Origin: Streptomyces sp. NBC_01283
GTDB taxonomy: Bacteria > Actinomycetota > Actinomycetes > Streptomycetales > Streptomycetaceae
Length of the DNA stretch: 64,000 nt
Assembly (NCBI RefSeq): GCF_041435335.1
Contig: NZ_CP108430.1
Location: 8,156,001-8,220,000, forward strand
Direction of reading: 5' to 3'
Of this stretch, positions 28,052 through 36,711 are shown one piece after another; position 1 is the stretch's first letter, and each line of letters begins with the position of its first letter. Position numbers and translations under genes: made by a program. The notes beneath the pieces were generated by a model. The model had not been told where the DNA came from. It made no database searches and was given only the letters and a program-made list of their open reading frames with translations.

Positions 28052-29218
28052 ATGTCCCGCACTCCTGGAGCCACAGACGCGGACCGCCACCCCGTTCCGG
28101 ACCGGCCGGAGATCACCGAAGCGGAGTGGAACGACTGGCGCTGGCACATGCGCAAGCGTGTCACCAACGTCGACAAGGCACGGCAGTGGATCAACCTCAC
28201 CCCCGACGAGGAACGGGCCATCGACAAATCGGCGGGCAAGTACCGCTGGAGTGTCACCCCCTACTACGCGTCCCTGATGGACCCGGACGACCCCACCTGC
28301 CCGATCCGGCAGCAGGCCGTCCCCGCACTCGGTGAACTCGCCGAGTTCAGCGGCGCCGAGGTCGACCCCGTCGGCGACATGTTCTACCGCAGGACCAACC
28401 GGGTGGTGCACAAGTACCCGGACCGCGTGATCATGCTGATCACCGAGGCCTGCCCGGTCTACTGCCGCCACTGCACCCGCAAGTTCCACACCACCGACGT
28501 CGACGGCAGCTACTTCCGGGACGACGAGGGCGAGTCCTTCGACGAGGACCTGCGCTACATCGCCGAACACCCCGAGATCCGGGACGTGCTGCTCACCGGC
28601 GGCGACCCGCTCTCGTACCGCGACGGCAAACTGGAAGAGATCATCTCCGGTCTGCGGGCGATCCCCAGCGTGGAGATCATCCGTATCGGCAGCCGCTTCC
28701 CGGTCCTGCTGCCCCAGCGCGTCACGGACGAGTTCTGCGAGATGCTCTCGCGCTATCACCCGGTCTGGCTGAACACGCACTTCAACCATCCGAAGGAAAT
28801 CACCCCCGAGTCCGCCGCCGCGGTCGACCGCCTGCTGCGCCACGGCATCCCGGTGGGGAACCAGACCGTCCTGCTCCGCGGGGTCAACGACGACGTCACG
28901 ACGATGCGCACGCTGATGACCGAGCTGCTGCGCATCAGGGTCAGGCCCTACTACCTCTACCACTGCGACAACGTCACCGGCGTGTCCCACTTCATGACCT
29001 CCATCGAGAAGGGCTGGGAAATCATGGAGGGCCTGCAGGGACACATCACCGGCTTCGGCGTACCGCAGTACGTACTGACGACGAAGATCGGCAAGATCCC
29101 CATCGCCCAGCCCTACTTCACCCCCACCCCCGAAGGCCTGCTGCTCCGCAACTACCGAGGCCAGGAGATGGTGGTCGACTCCTCGGTGCACCCGATCACG
29201 GAGGCTGACGCGACATGA
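28052..29218 (+). CDS. Lysine/arginine 2,3-aminomutase family radical SAM enzyme
   Basis: A 388-aa KamA-family enzyme that uses SAM, an iron-sulfur cluster and PLP to move an alpha-amino group to the beta carbon. The cluster ligands are Cys134, Cys138 and Cys141 (CPVYCRHC). One substrate-binding Asp of lysine 2,3-aminomutase (Asp293 in the clostridial enzyme) seems kept (YHCDNV). The glycine-rich VVDAPGGGGK loop holding the second Asp and PLP lysine is replaced by VLTTKIGK (Lys345/Lys348). This suggests a substrate other than lysine; arginine, as for BlsG in blasticidin S, is the attractive guess. ATG 28052 follows CTGGAG. Confidence 0.85.
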   Translation: MSRTPGATDADRHPVPDRPEITEAEWNDWRWHMRKRVTNVDKARQWINLTPDEERAIDKSAGKYRWSVTPYYASLMDPDDPTCPIRQQAVPALGELAEFSGAEVDPVGDMFYRRTNRVVHKYPDRVIMLITEACPVYCRHCTRKFHTTDVDGSYFRDDEGESFDEDLRYIAEHPEIRDVLLTGGDPLSYRDGKLEEIISGLRAIPSVEIIRIGSRFPVLLPQRVTDEFCEMLSRYHPVWLNTHFNHPKEITPESAAAVDRLLRHGIPVGNQTVLLRGVNDDVTTMRTLMTELLRIRVRPYYLYHCDNVTGVSHFMTSIEKGWEIMEGLQGHITGFGVPQYVLTTKIGKIPIAQPYFTPTPEGLLLRNYRGQEMVVDSSVHPITEADAT

Positions 29219-30393
29219 CCCTCGACAAAAGGCTCGGATTACGGTTCCTCCCGTACGGCGCCAACTACCTCGACTGGCCGGACATGCACGAGCTGCGTGC
29301 CGCGATCGAGCACGGGGTCCTCTTCCGCTACCAGACGGAGACCGAGAGCGTCGCCTCACGTCTCGAACAGCGGGTCGGGGAACGGCTCGGCGCGGGCCAC
29401 GTGCTCGCGGTGCACAACTGCACCGAGGCGCTGCGGCTCGCCCTGGTGTCCACCCGCCCGAGCGTCGGTGACGTCGTCCACATACCCGCGGTCACGTTCA
29501 TCGCCGTGGCGGGCGCCGTCCTGTCCAGCGGACTCATCCCGGTCCTGGTGGACGTCGACGAATCGCTCTCCATGGACACCTCGCTGATCCCGGACGGTGC
29601 CCAACGGGCCATCGTCGCCCACATGGAGGGCACCGTCGCGCCCCTGCCGGAGGGCGTCCCGTACGTCATCGAGGACAGCGCGCAGGCGCTCGGCGCCACC
29701 TTCCCCGACGGGCGGCACACCGGCACCCGTGGCTACGCGGGCACCTTCAGCTTCCACCACAACAAGGTGCTGACCTCGGGCGAGGGCGGCCTCCTCGTCA
29801 CCAACGACCCGGCCGCGTACGAAACCATGCGCTGCTACCACGACCACGGCTCCGCGCGGGTGCCCGGCCGCTACCCCACCTGGAACGAGGACGCCTACTA
29901 CGGCGAGAACCTGGTCACCAGCGAAGAGGTCGCGGCGATCCAGTACCAGCAGTTCCGCCACCTCGACGAGGTGCTCTCCGGCCTGGAACGCCACCACGCC
30001 ATCGCCATGGAGGGACTGCCCGACCGCGCCGGCCTCGACATCCTGCCCCGGGCGGCGGGCGACGTGAAGATCAGCCTCCGCTTCCGCTGCGAGAGCCGGG
30101 AGCTGCGCGACGCCGCCGTGACCGCCCTCACCGAGCGGGGCATCGCCAACTGGACGCTCAACAAATACCTGTTGCCCGACCACCCCGTGGTCGCCGGGCG
30201 GCGCTCGCTCTACGCCGACGGCTTCCCCTGGAACCTCGCCCCCGACCAGCCGCTCGCGCTCAGCCGCGACGGATTCACCCGCACCCGGGACCTCCTCGAC
30301 CGCACCCTGTGCGTGCCCCTCTCACCGGAGCTCTCCGAAGCCGAACAGGTCCTCGCGGTCAAGTCGGTCCGGCAGGCATTGGAGACCGCGTGA
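29215..30393 (+). CDS. DegT/DnrJ/EryC1-family PLP aminotransferase
   Basis: A 392-aa sugar aminotransferase. The PLP lysine is Lys184 (FSFHHNKVLTSGEGG), and AVHNCTEALRLAL, IPAVTFIAVAGAV and IEDSAQALGA are family hallmarks. It is expected to aminate a keto-sugar nucleoside, analogous to 4'-amination of cytosylglucuronate-derived intermediates by BlsH/MilM-type enzymes. ATG 29215 overlaps the aminomutase stop (ATGA). Confidence 0.88.
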   Translation: MTLDKRLGLRFLPYGANYLDWPDMHELRAAIEHGVLFRYQTETESVASRLEQRVGERLGAGHVLAVHNCTEALRLALVSTRPSVGDVVHIPAVTFIAVAGAVLSSGLIPVLVDVDESLSMDTSLIPDGAQRAIVAHMEGTVAPLPEGVPYVIEDSAQALGATFPDGRHTGTRGYAGTFSFHHNKVLTSGEGGLLVTNDPAAYETMRCYHDHGSARVPGRYPTWNEDAYYGENLVTSEEVAAIQYQQFRHLDEVLSGLERHHAIAMEGLPDRAGLDILPRAAGDVKISLRFRCESRELRDAAVTALTERGIANWTLNKYLLPDHPVVAGRRSLYADGFPWNLAPDQPLALSRDGFTRTRDLLDRTLCVPLSPELSEAEQVLAVKSVRQALETA

Positions 30394-31637
30394 ACGCGCG
30401 GCCGCCGGTGCTCCTGATGGCGGACGACCGCGCCTCCACCTTCACCCGGTACGCGGTGGACGCCCTGCCCGGCCGCCTCGTCCTGCTGCGGTTCGCCTCC
30501 GCACGCCAGGACCTCACCGACGCGTACCTGCGGCAGACCGCGCACCTGCCCGCGTTCTGGGTGAACGAACGGCTGCCCCTGGCGGACGAGGCGGCCCGCT
30601 ACCGCGCCTGGGCCGCGGAACTGCCCGCGCCGCCCTCGCGGTTCTGCAACCCCTCCGAGCCGCGCCAGGACATCGCCCAGCGCTTCGCCTCCCTGGTGGG
30701 TCTGCCACACCTCAGGCAGACCCAGGTGCGGTGGGTGCGCGACAAGGCGGCCATGAAGGACAGGTTCCGCGAGCTGGGCCTGCGCACCGCCCGGTACGCG
30801 CGGGTCTCCACGGCGGACGAGATCGAGCAGTTCGCCGCGGGGTGCGGCTGGCCCGTCGTACTGAAGCCGGTGGACTCCTTCGCCTGCGTCGACACCTTCC
30901 GGCTCACCGGCCCCGAGCAACTGGCCGACGTGGCTCTCGAAAGCCGGTCCTGGCTGGTCGAGGAGCATCTGGGCGGCACGGAGTGGGAGGTGTGCGCGCT
31001 CATCCACGGGGGCGAGGTCCTCGACGCGTGGCCGAGCGCAATGCCGTGCCGCCCGCTGGACATCGTCGACGGCGCGATGAACGCCAACATCAGCGTCGCC
31101 ACCGACGAGGGGCCGCCGGTCGACCTGCGCGGCATGCTCCAGCGGATCGCCACCGGCATGGGCATCGACCACGGATACGTGCACATGGAGTTCTTCCTCG
31201 TCGGCGACGAGGTGTACGCGGGCGAGATCGGGGTCCGCCTCGCGGGCTGCGAGATAACCGCCAACCACGGGTACGCCTACGGCTTCGACGTGTTCGGCGC
31301 CACGCTGGACGTCTACCTCGGCCGCCGCCCCGCCCTCGAATACTCCGGGCGCCGCTGCGCGGGCGACCTGCTGCTGCCGCTGCCGGGCTCGGGGACGGTG
31401 CAGCGCATCACGCCCGAGGAGGAACTCCTGCGCCTGCCCGGGGTGGTCAAGAGCGTCCTCAGATACCGCGAAGGGGACCTCGTGGAAGCACGCCGTGCCT
31501 CGCACAACGCGTCCGGATACGTCCACGTCACCGGAGGCTCGATCGCCGAGGTGGAAAAGCGCATGCGCGGCGTGCTCGACGCCTTCACGATTGAAGTGAT
31601 CACCCAGGCGCAGGCGGCCAGAACGCTCCAGCACTGA
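30390..31637 (+). CDS. ATP-grasp carboxylate-amine ligase
   Basis: A 415-aa ATP-grasp enzyme, expected to activate a carboxylate as acyl phosphate and join it to an amine. The ATP-grasp region spans about residues 110-315: DKAAMKDRFRELG, WPVVLKPVDSFACVD, LVEEHLGGTEWEV, and the metal-binding YAGEIGVRLAGCE. In this cluster it is the best candidate for attaching an amino acid (for example a beta-arginine) to the aminosugar nucleoside; this is inference. GTG 30390 overlaps the aminotransferase stop (GTGA). Confidence 0.85.
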   Translation: MNARPPVLLMADDRASTFTRYAVDALPGRLVLLRFASARQDLTDAYLRQTAHLPAFWVNERLPLADEAARYRAWAAELPAPPSRFCNPSEPRQDIAQRFASLVGLPHLRQTQVRWVRDKAAMKDRFRELGLRTARYARVSTADEIEQFAAGCGWPVVLKPVDSFACVDTFRLTGPEQLADVALESRSWLVEEHLGGTEWEVCALIHGGEVLDAWPSAMPCRPLDIVDGAMNANISVATDEGPPVDLRGMLQRIATGMGIDHGYVHMEFFLVGDEVYAGEIGVRLAGCEITANHGYAYGFDVFGATLDVYLGRRPALEYSGRRCAGDLLLPLPGSGTVQRITPEEELLRLPGVVKSVLRYREGDLVEARRASHNASGYVHVTGGSIAEVEKRMRGVLDAFTIEVITQAQAARTLQH

Positions 31638-31725
31638 GCCGCACCCTCACCGGCCCGCCCCGCTCCGGCGCACCGCGCGCGCCGGCACCCGCACGCCCGC
31701 AACGGGCCACCACGGAACAGGAACC

Positions 31726-32991
31726 ATGGAAGTGAAGCCGAACGGTCTTGCCCGCCGTCTCGCCGCCCTGCTCACCCGCCGGCAGGTCGCGGGACCCGCC
31801 TGGTGGAGCGTGGTCTCCAGGCTGCCGGTCTACCTCATGTCCCTCGCCATGGTGCTCGTGGTGCGTGAACAGGGCGGCAGCTACGCCCAGGCCGGTCTGG
31901 TCTCCGCGCTCTACACCGTCGGCATGGCGCTCGGCAGCCCGCTCATCGCCCGCCGGATCGACCGGCGGGGCCGCAGGACCGTCCTGGTGCTGACCGGCGT
32001 CATCTACCCGGCGGCGCTCGCCGCGCTAGTGTGGACGACAGAGCCGGGCGACTGGGCGCAGCCGGCCCTGGCGGTGCTCGCCGGCATCGCCCTGCCTCCG
32101 GCGAACGCCTGCATGCGGTCGCTGTGGGCGCGCCTCCCGCTGCGCGACGACGAACGCGAGACCGCCTACCTGTGGGAGGCGCTGCTCACCGAAGTCCTGG
32201 TCATCGGGGCGCCGTTGATGCTCGCCGCGCTGATGCTGACGGGATCCGCCGGGACCGCCCTGACGGCGGTCTCGGTGATCGGCGGCGTCGGAGCGATCGG
32301 CCTCGCCTTCACGCGGGTGCCCGAAGGCACCGAAGGCGCGGCGCGGGCGGCGGGCAAGGAGCCGGGGAAGGAGACCGGCCGCGGCAGCTTCCTCGGCCCC
32401 CTGCGGTCGTCGCCGATGCTCGCGCTGACCGCCGTCATGGCGCTCAGCAGCGTGCCCGTCGGTCTGATGACGCTGGCCATCCCCGCCTTCGTCGACGACC
32501 ACGGCTCACAGGGAAGCACCGGCCTGGTGTACGCCTGCTGGGGCATCGGCAGCGCCCTGGGAGCCGTATGGCTGGGACGCTCCCAGTCCGAGGTCGCGGT
32601 ACACCTGCGCTTCCCGCGCCTGGTGCTCGCCTTCGCCGTCGGCACCGGACTCCCGCTGCTCGCCACGGACCAGCTGACCCTCGCCCTCGCGCTCGCCGTC
32701 GGCAGCGTTCCCATCGCGCTCGTCTCCGCCGGCGAGATGACCCTCGTCAGCCTGCTGGCGGACGGCAGTTCACTCACGGAGGCCTTCACCTGGGCCTCCC
32801 TGGCCACGGTGGTGGGGGACGCCCTGGGCCAGCAGGCGGGCGGGCTCCTCATGGAACCGGCAGGCCCGCGGGGCGTGTTCGCCGCGGCCTTCGGCATGTC
32901 ACTGCTCGCCGCCTGCGTGGCCTTCGCCTGCCGGGGCCTTATGGGCCGCGCGGCCACCGCCCCCGAACCCGCCGACGCGAGTGGCCGGTGA
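31726..32991 (+). CDS. MFS transporter, probable product exporter
   Basis: A 421-aa integral membrane protein of the major facilitator superfamily, with about 12 hydrophobic segments and the signature loop RRIDRRGRRTVLV near residue 80. No other resistance gene is visible in the cluster, so it is the prime self-resistance candidate. ATG 31726 follows ACAGGAACC. The gap of 88 bases from the ligase gene is larger than the upstream overlaps; no terminator is seen there. Confidence 0.88.
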   Translation: MEVKPNGLARRLAALLTRRQVAGPAWWSVVSRLPVYLMSLAMVLVVREQGGSYAQAGLVSALYTVGMALGSPLIARRIDRRGRRTVLVLTGVIYPAALAALVWTTEPGDWAQPALAVLAGIALPPANACMRSLWARLPLRDDERETAYLWEALLTEVLVIGAPLMLAALMLTGSAGTALTAVSVIGGVGAIGLAFTRVPEGTEGAARAAGKEPGKETGRGSFLGPLRSSPMLALTAVMALSSVPVGLMTLAIPAFVDDHGSQGSTGLVYACWGIGSALGAVWLGRSQSEVAVHLRFPRLVLAFAVGTGLPLLATDQLTLALALAVGSVPIALVSAGEMTLVSLLADGSSLTEAFTWASLATVVGDALGQQAGGLLMEPAGPRGVFAAAFGMSLLAACVAFACRGLMGRAATAPEPADASGR

Positions 32992-33111
32992 GCGGGCAGG
33001 GGGCGGCCCGCCCGCCACCACCGCCCTCGCCCGGCCAGCAGTCCCCGAACCGTCATCCGCCCGACACGTCACTCCTCGCAGGGCCAGCGTAAGAACACGA
33101 GGTAACGCTTC

Positions 33112-34992
33112 ATGAAGTCAGCCGTCTCCCGACAGAGCCACGAGCCGCCGTACCCCCGACCGGACACCGCGCTGTTCAGTCCGGTCGAGTACGGCGATCT
33201 CGCCCCGGCAGTAAGGGAGTTCCTTGACGCACCCGACCGGACGCCGATCCCCGTCCCGGTCGACGGCAGGGACGATCTCGTCCACAGTGTGGCACTGGCA
33301 TCGCGCCTCTACTCCGGTGTGCGCCGGCCGGCCCCCCTGGACTTCGGCGTCGTGCTCGGTCGGCCGGAACTGGCCGACGGTGTCGTGGACCTGGCCCGGC
33401 CGCTCGCACGCGAGTGGCTCACCGAGGACGACCTCGACACCTTCCACGACCGGCCCCCGGGGACACTCCTGCTGGTGGGCACCTACGCCCGGCTCAACCT
33501 CGCCCCGGTGCGCCCGCTGCTCCTGGCCACCTACCGGGACGCCCGTCGCGGCCTCTCCCTGCTGAGCGGCCGCGACGGGGCATCGGTGGCCTGGAACATC
33601 GCCAAGCAGTACGCGCAACTGCCCGAGGACCTCGACGCGCTGGGCCTGTTCACGGACACCGACCGGCCGCCCCGGCTCCCCGGTGTCAAGGTCTTCGACG
33701 ACCGCGACTTCGAACGCCACGACATCCAGGCCGAGATCCTCGGCACCCAGTGGCGCCGCGTGGTCTTCCAGGGCCACGGCAAGGACGACAGCATCAACCT
33801 CGGCGAGTTCACCATCTGCGGCCTCAACGAGTCCGCGACCGCCCTGCCGGGCGTCCTCGCCCCCCGGTGCGCCTACGGACTGCCCTGCTACAAACCCGAG
33901 GACAAACTCGTCCCCCTCAACAAGGTCGAGGCGACGGAGCTGGTCCTCAGCGCCTGCAACAGCGGCCCGCTCGCCGACCTGGCGCTCTACGACCCCAAGT
34001 ACCAACTCCTGCTCAACGCCCTCGACAGCCCCGCCCGCACCATCGTGTCGGCCGTCTCCGTGCACGACTCCGACCGGCCCGAGAACGTCGCCTGGATGCT
34101 CGCCGCCGCCACCGGCGCGGACTCCGTGGACACCCTCAACGCCAGCCTGGCGGGCTCGCACCCGTACCCCGCGTTCATGCGCTTCGGGCTGCCCGGACAG
34201 CCGGAGGACACCCCGGCGCCCCCGCCCCCCTCCGACCACGCGCCCGACCCGCTCGTCCTCACGGTCGGCCGCCGGCTCTCCGCGCTGCTCACCTCGGAGC
34301 TGCTGCCGCACAACCACCCCCTGCGGCCCCGCCTCGGCAAACTCGCCCGCAAGGTGGACCTCCTGGTGGCCCGGCCCACCCACCTCGCCGACCAGTCGCC
34401 CGAGGAGATCCGCTCGTCCCTCTCGGCGGACCTCCAGTCCCTCGACCATGTGATCGCCGGACAGGTCTCGGAGAACCCCGAGAACGAGATCATGAACTAC
34501 CCCGCCCACTTCGGTGACCGCAGTTCACTGGACCCCGACGTCCGCGAAGTGGTCTGCCACTGCGGCCGCCCCGCCCAGGAGTTCGTGCGCCGAGGACTGC
34601 TCCCGCACATCCTCGACACGCTCTGCGTGGTGTGCATGCGCTGCGGCGACGTGACCTTCCGTGTCCCCGAAGCGCCCCAGCTGCTCGCCTACGCCGCCGA
34701 CGAGGTGGCACAGGGCGGGGTGCTCGAAGTGCGCGCCTCCCTCACCGCGGCGCGCCCCGGACCCGTACGGCTCGGTCTGTTCCTGCCGAGCTATCTGCGC
34801 GACGACACCACGGTGGAACCGGCACGGGTCAAGGTCCGTGCCTCGGACGACCGGGCCAGGGACGTCGTGTTCACGGTGCGGTTCGCGCCCGACACCGCAC
34901 CGCAGGCCTACTACTTCACGGTTTTCGCCGTGCAGGACCTCGCTGTCTCGACCGCACGGCGGCACTTCGGAGTCGTCCCCGGCCATGACTGA
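33112..34992 (+). CDS. CHAT/caspase-like protein with zinc ribbon, unknown role
   Basis: A 626-aa protein. Residues about 130-360 look like a CHAT (caspase-like) domain, with candidate dyad His222 (FQGHGKDD) and Cys282 (LSACNSG), 60 residues apart as in that fold. After a Pro-rich linker and helical segment comes a cysteine cluster (Cys482, Cys484, Cys505, Cys508, Cys511), probably a zinc ribbon, then a C-terminal beta-sandwich (residues about 540-620). No signal peptide is present. CHAT proteins are usually peptidases or their inactive scaffolds; none is known to me in cytosine-nucleoside clusters. ATG 33112 has GAGG upstream. Confidence 0.6.
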   Translation: MKSAVSRQSHEPPYPRPDTALFSPVEYGDLAPAVREFLDAPDRTPIPVPVDGRDDLVHSVALASRLYSGVRRPAPLDFGVVLGRPELADGVVDLARPLAREWLTEDDLDTFHDRPPGTLLLVGTYARLNLAPVRPLLLATYRDARRGLSLLSGRDGASVAWNIAKQYAQLPEDLDALGLFTDTDRPPRLPGVKVFDDRDFERHDIQAEILGTQWRRVVFQGHGKDDSINLGEFTICGLNESATALPGVLAPRCAYGLPCYKPEDKLVPLNKVEATELVLSACNSGPLADLALYDPKYQLLLNALDSPARTIVSAVSVHDSDRPENVAWMLAAATGADSVDTLNASLAGSHPYPAFMRFGLPGQPEDTPAPPPPSDHAPDPLVLTVGRRLSALLTSELLPHNHPLRPRLGKLARKVDLLVARPTHLADQSPEEIRSSLSADLQSLDHVIAGQVSENPENEIMNYPAHFGDRSSLDPDVREVVCHCGRPAQEFVRRGLLPHILDTLCVVCMRCGDVTFRVPEAPQLLAYAADEVAQGGVLEVRASLTAARPGPVRLGLFLPSYLRDDTTVEPARVKVRASDDRARDVVFTVRFAPDTAPQAYYFTVFAVQDLAVSTARRHFGVVPGHD

Positions 34993-35080
34993 GACAGCGC
35001 CGCCATCACCCCGGCACCCACACCCGCCCACCCGACCCCCATTACCGGACGGAACACCGGCCGGACGAAGGACGGATGTC

Positions 35081-35698
35081 ATGGAGAAGACCCCCGCACC
35101 GGAGATCGAGCTCATCGACCGCGACGGCGAGGTGACACTGAGCATCGGCGGCGAACAGGCCATGCAGGCCTGGGAGCGCGACCTGATGTGGGCCAGCGCC
35201 GACATGCTCTGCCGCCACGGCAAGGACTTCTACGAGGTGGGGCTCGGCCTCGGCCTCTCCGCCCTGCGCATCGCCGAGAACCCCGCCACCCGCAGCCACC
35301 GGGTCCTCGAACTCTTCGGAGAGGTCGAGGACCTCTTCCGCCAGAGCCACCCGAAGCTGCCCGGCACGCTCTCCATCGAGCGGGGGAACTTCTTCGAGCG
35401 CGTCTTCGAGCTGGAGTCGGAGAGCATCGACGGGATGTTCTTCGACCCCGCCCTCGACATGGAGGTGTGGAAGGACGAGGAGCTGTGGCGCAGGGCCATG
35501 CCCGAGGTCGTCCGCGCGCTGCGCCCCGGCGGGGTGTTCATCCCCTTCTTCAGCACCAAGCCCGAGCTGCGCTGGCAGTACGTCCAGCACTTCCGCACCA
35601 TCCACGTGGAGCGCCACCCGTACACCGCGTACGACACCACCGAGTACACCTACGGCACCACGGGTGACGCGTACATCCAGTGCTTCTACAAGGACTGA
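35081..35698 (+). CDS. Guanidinoacetate methyltransferase-like SAM methyltransferase
   Basis: A 205-aa class I methyltransferase. The SAM loop is YEVGLGLGLSA (residues about 51-61), and the acidic strand-2 residue lies in HRVLELFG. The general plan resembles guanidinoacetate N-methyltransferase: WERDLMWASADML before motif I, SIDGMFFDPAL at motif IV, and ALRPGGVFIPF. This would suit methylation of a guanidino group, as in the N-methyl-beta-arginine of blasticidin S. A pyrimidine O-methyltransferase, as in bacimethrin biosynthesis, is the alternative. ATG 35081 follows GAAGGA with 8-base spacing. Confidence 0.7.
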   Translation: MEKTPAPEIELIDRDGEVTLSIGGEQAMQAWERDLMWASADMLCRHGKDFYEVGLGLGLSALRIAENPATRSHRVLELFGEVEDLFRQSHPKLPGTLSIERGNFFERVFELESESIDGMFFDPALDMEVWKDEELWRRAMPEVVRALRPGGVFIPFFSTKPELRWQYVQHFRTIHVERHPYTAYDTTEYTYGTTGDAYIQCFYKD

Positions 35699-35709
35699 CG
35701 GGGGGCCAT

Positions 35710-36711
35710 GTGCACAGCACCTATGAAACCGTCGAGGACGCCTACCTGACGGAGCTGCGGAGCACCTATCTCTCCGCCGAGTTCCGCAACTCCCCGCGCG
35801 GCTTCCCGTCCCGTGAGCGACTGGGCGCCGGATTCCAGGTCCGGCACCCCGTCCAGCGGCACGTCGCGCTGCCGGGGCGCAGATCCAACCTGGTCTTCAA
35901 CTTCGCCGAAGCCCTCTGGTACCTGTCCGGTTCGGCCGGCCTCGACCTCGTCGCGCACTACGCGCCGAGCATCCGCAGGTATTCGTCCGACGGCGTCACC
36001 CTGACCGGCACCGCCTACGGACCCCGCATATTCGACTACCGGGGGACGGGCCTCGACCAGTGGCGCAGCGTCATCGACGTCCTGGCCGACGACCCCGACA
36101 GCAAACGCGCGGTCGTGCAGATCTTCCACCCGGGCGAGCTGCGCGAACCTGACAACATCGACGTCGCGTGCACCCTCGCCCTGCAGTTCATGCTCCGTGA
36201 GGGGCAGTTGCACGCCGTCGGCTACATGCGCGCCAACGACGCCTACCGCGGCATGGTGAGCGACGTCTTCTCCTTCACCTTCCTCCTGGAGATGCTCGCC
36301 AGGCAGCTGGGTGCCGAGGTCGGGAGCTACGTCCACCAGGTGGGCTCCCTGCATGTGTACGACAGCGACGCCCCGCTCGTGGAACGCGTCCTGCGGGAGG
36401 GCGCGGACGACACCGGCCCGGAGCCTTTCCCCACGATGCCCGCGGGGGACAACTGGCCGCACGTGCGCGACGTGCTGCGGATCGAGGCACAACTGCGCGC
36501 GAACCGGCTCCGGCTCGGCCCCGCCGCGCTGCGCGCCCTGGACCTGCCCCGCTACTGGCAGGACGTGACCGGGCTCTTCGAGCTGCACCGTCAACTGACC
36601 TTCGAGGCCGGTACGGACCGTGAGCTGCTCGACGAACTCCCGCCCCTGTACCGCCGGATGATGCTGTGCCGATGGCCCCGTTCCACTGCCGACCAGGAGG
36701 TCTCCGCATGA
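35710..36711 (+). CDS. CMP 5-hydroxymethylase (MilA-like, thymidylate synthase superfamily)
   Basis: A 333-aa member of the thymidylate synthase superfamily, predicted to add a hydroxymethyl group from methylene-tetrahydrofolate to C5 of CMP. The catalytic nucleophile is Cys154 (DVACTLALQF). Where thymidylate synthases have the dUMP-specific Asn, this protein has Asp185 (GMVSDVFSF), the same change as in dCMP hydroxymethylases. The Ser of the RS motif is Ala175 (MRANDAY), as recalled for the CMP-specific MilA. These two changes favour cytosine and a ribonucleotide. GTG 35710 follows a G-rich site 11 bases after the methyltransferase stop. Confidence 0.82.
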   Translation: MHSTYETVEDAYLTELRSTYLSAEFRNSPRGFPSRERLGAGFQVRHPVQRHVALPGRRSNLVFNFAEALWYLSGSAGLDLVAHYAPSIRRYSSDGVTLTGTAYGPRIFDYRGTGLDQWRSVIDVLADDPDSKRAVVQIFHPGELREPDNIDVACTLALQFMLREGQLHAVGYMRANDAYRGMVSDVFSFTFLLEMLARQLGAEVGSYVHQVGSLHVYDSDAPLVERVLREGADDTGPEPFPTMPAGDNWPHVRDVLRIEAQLRANRLRLGPAALRALDLPRYWQDVTGLFELHRQLTFEAGTDRELLDELPPLYRRMMLCRWPRSTADQEVSA

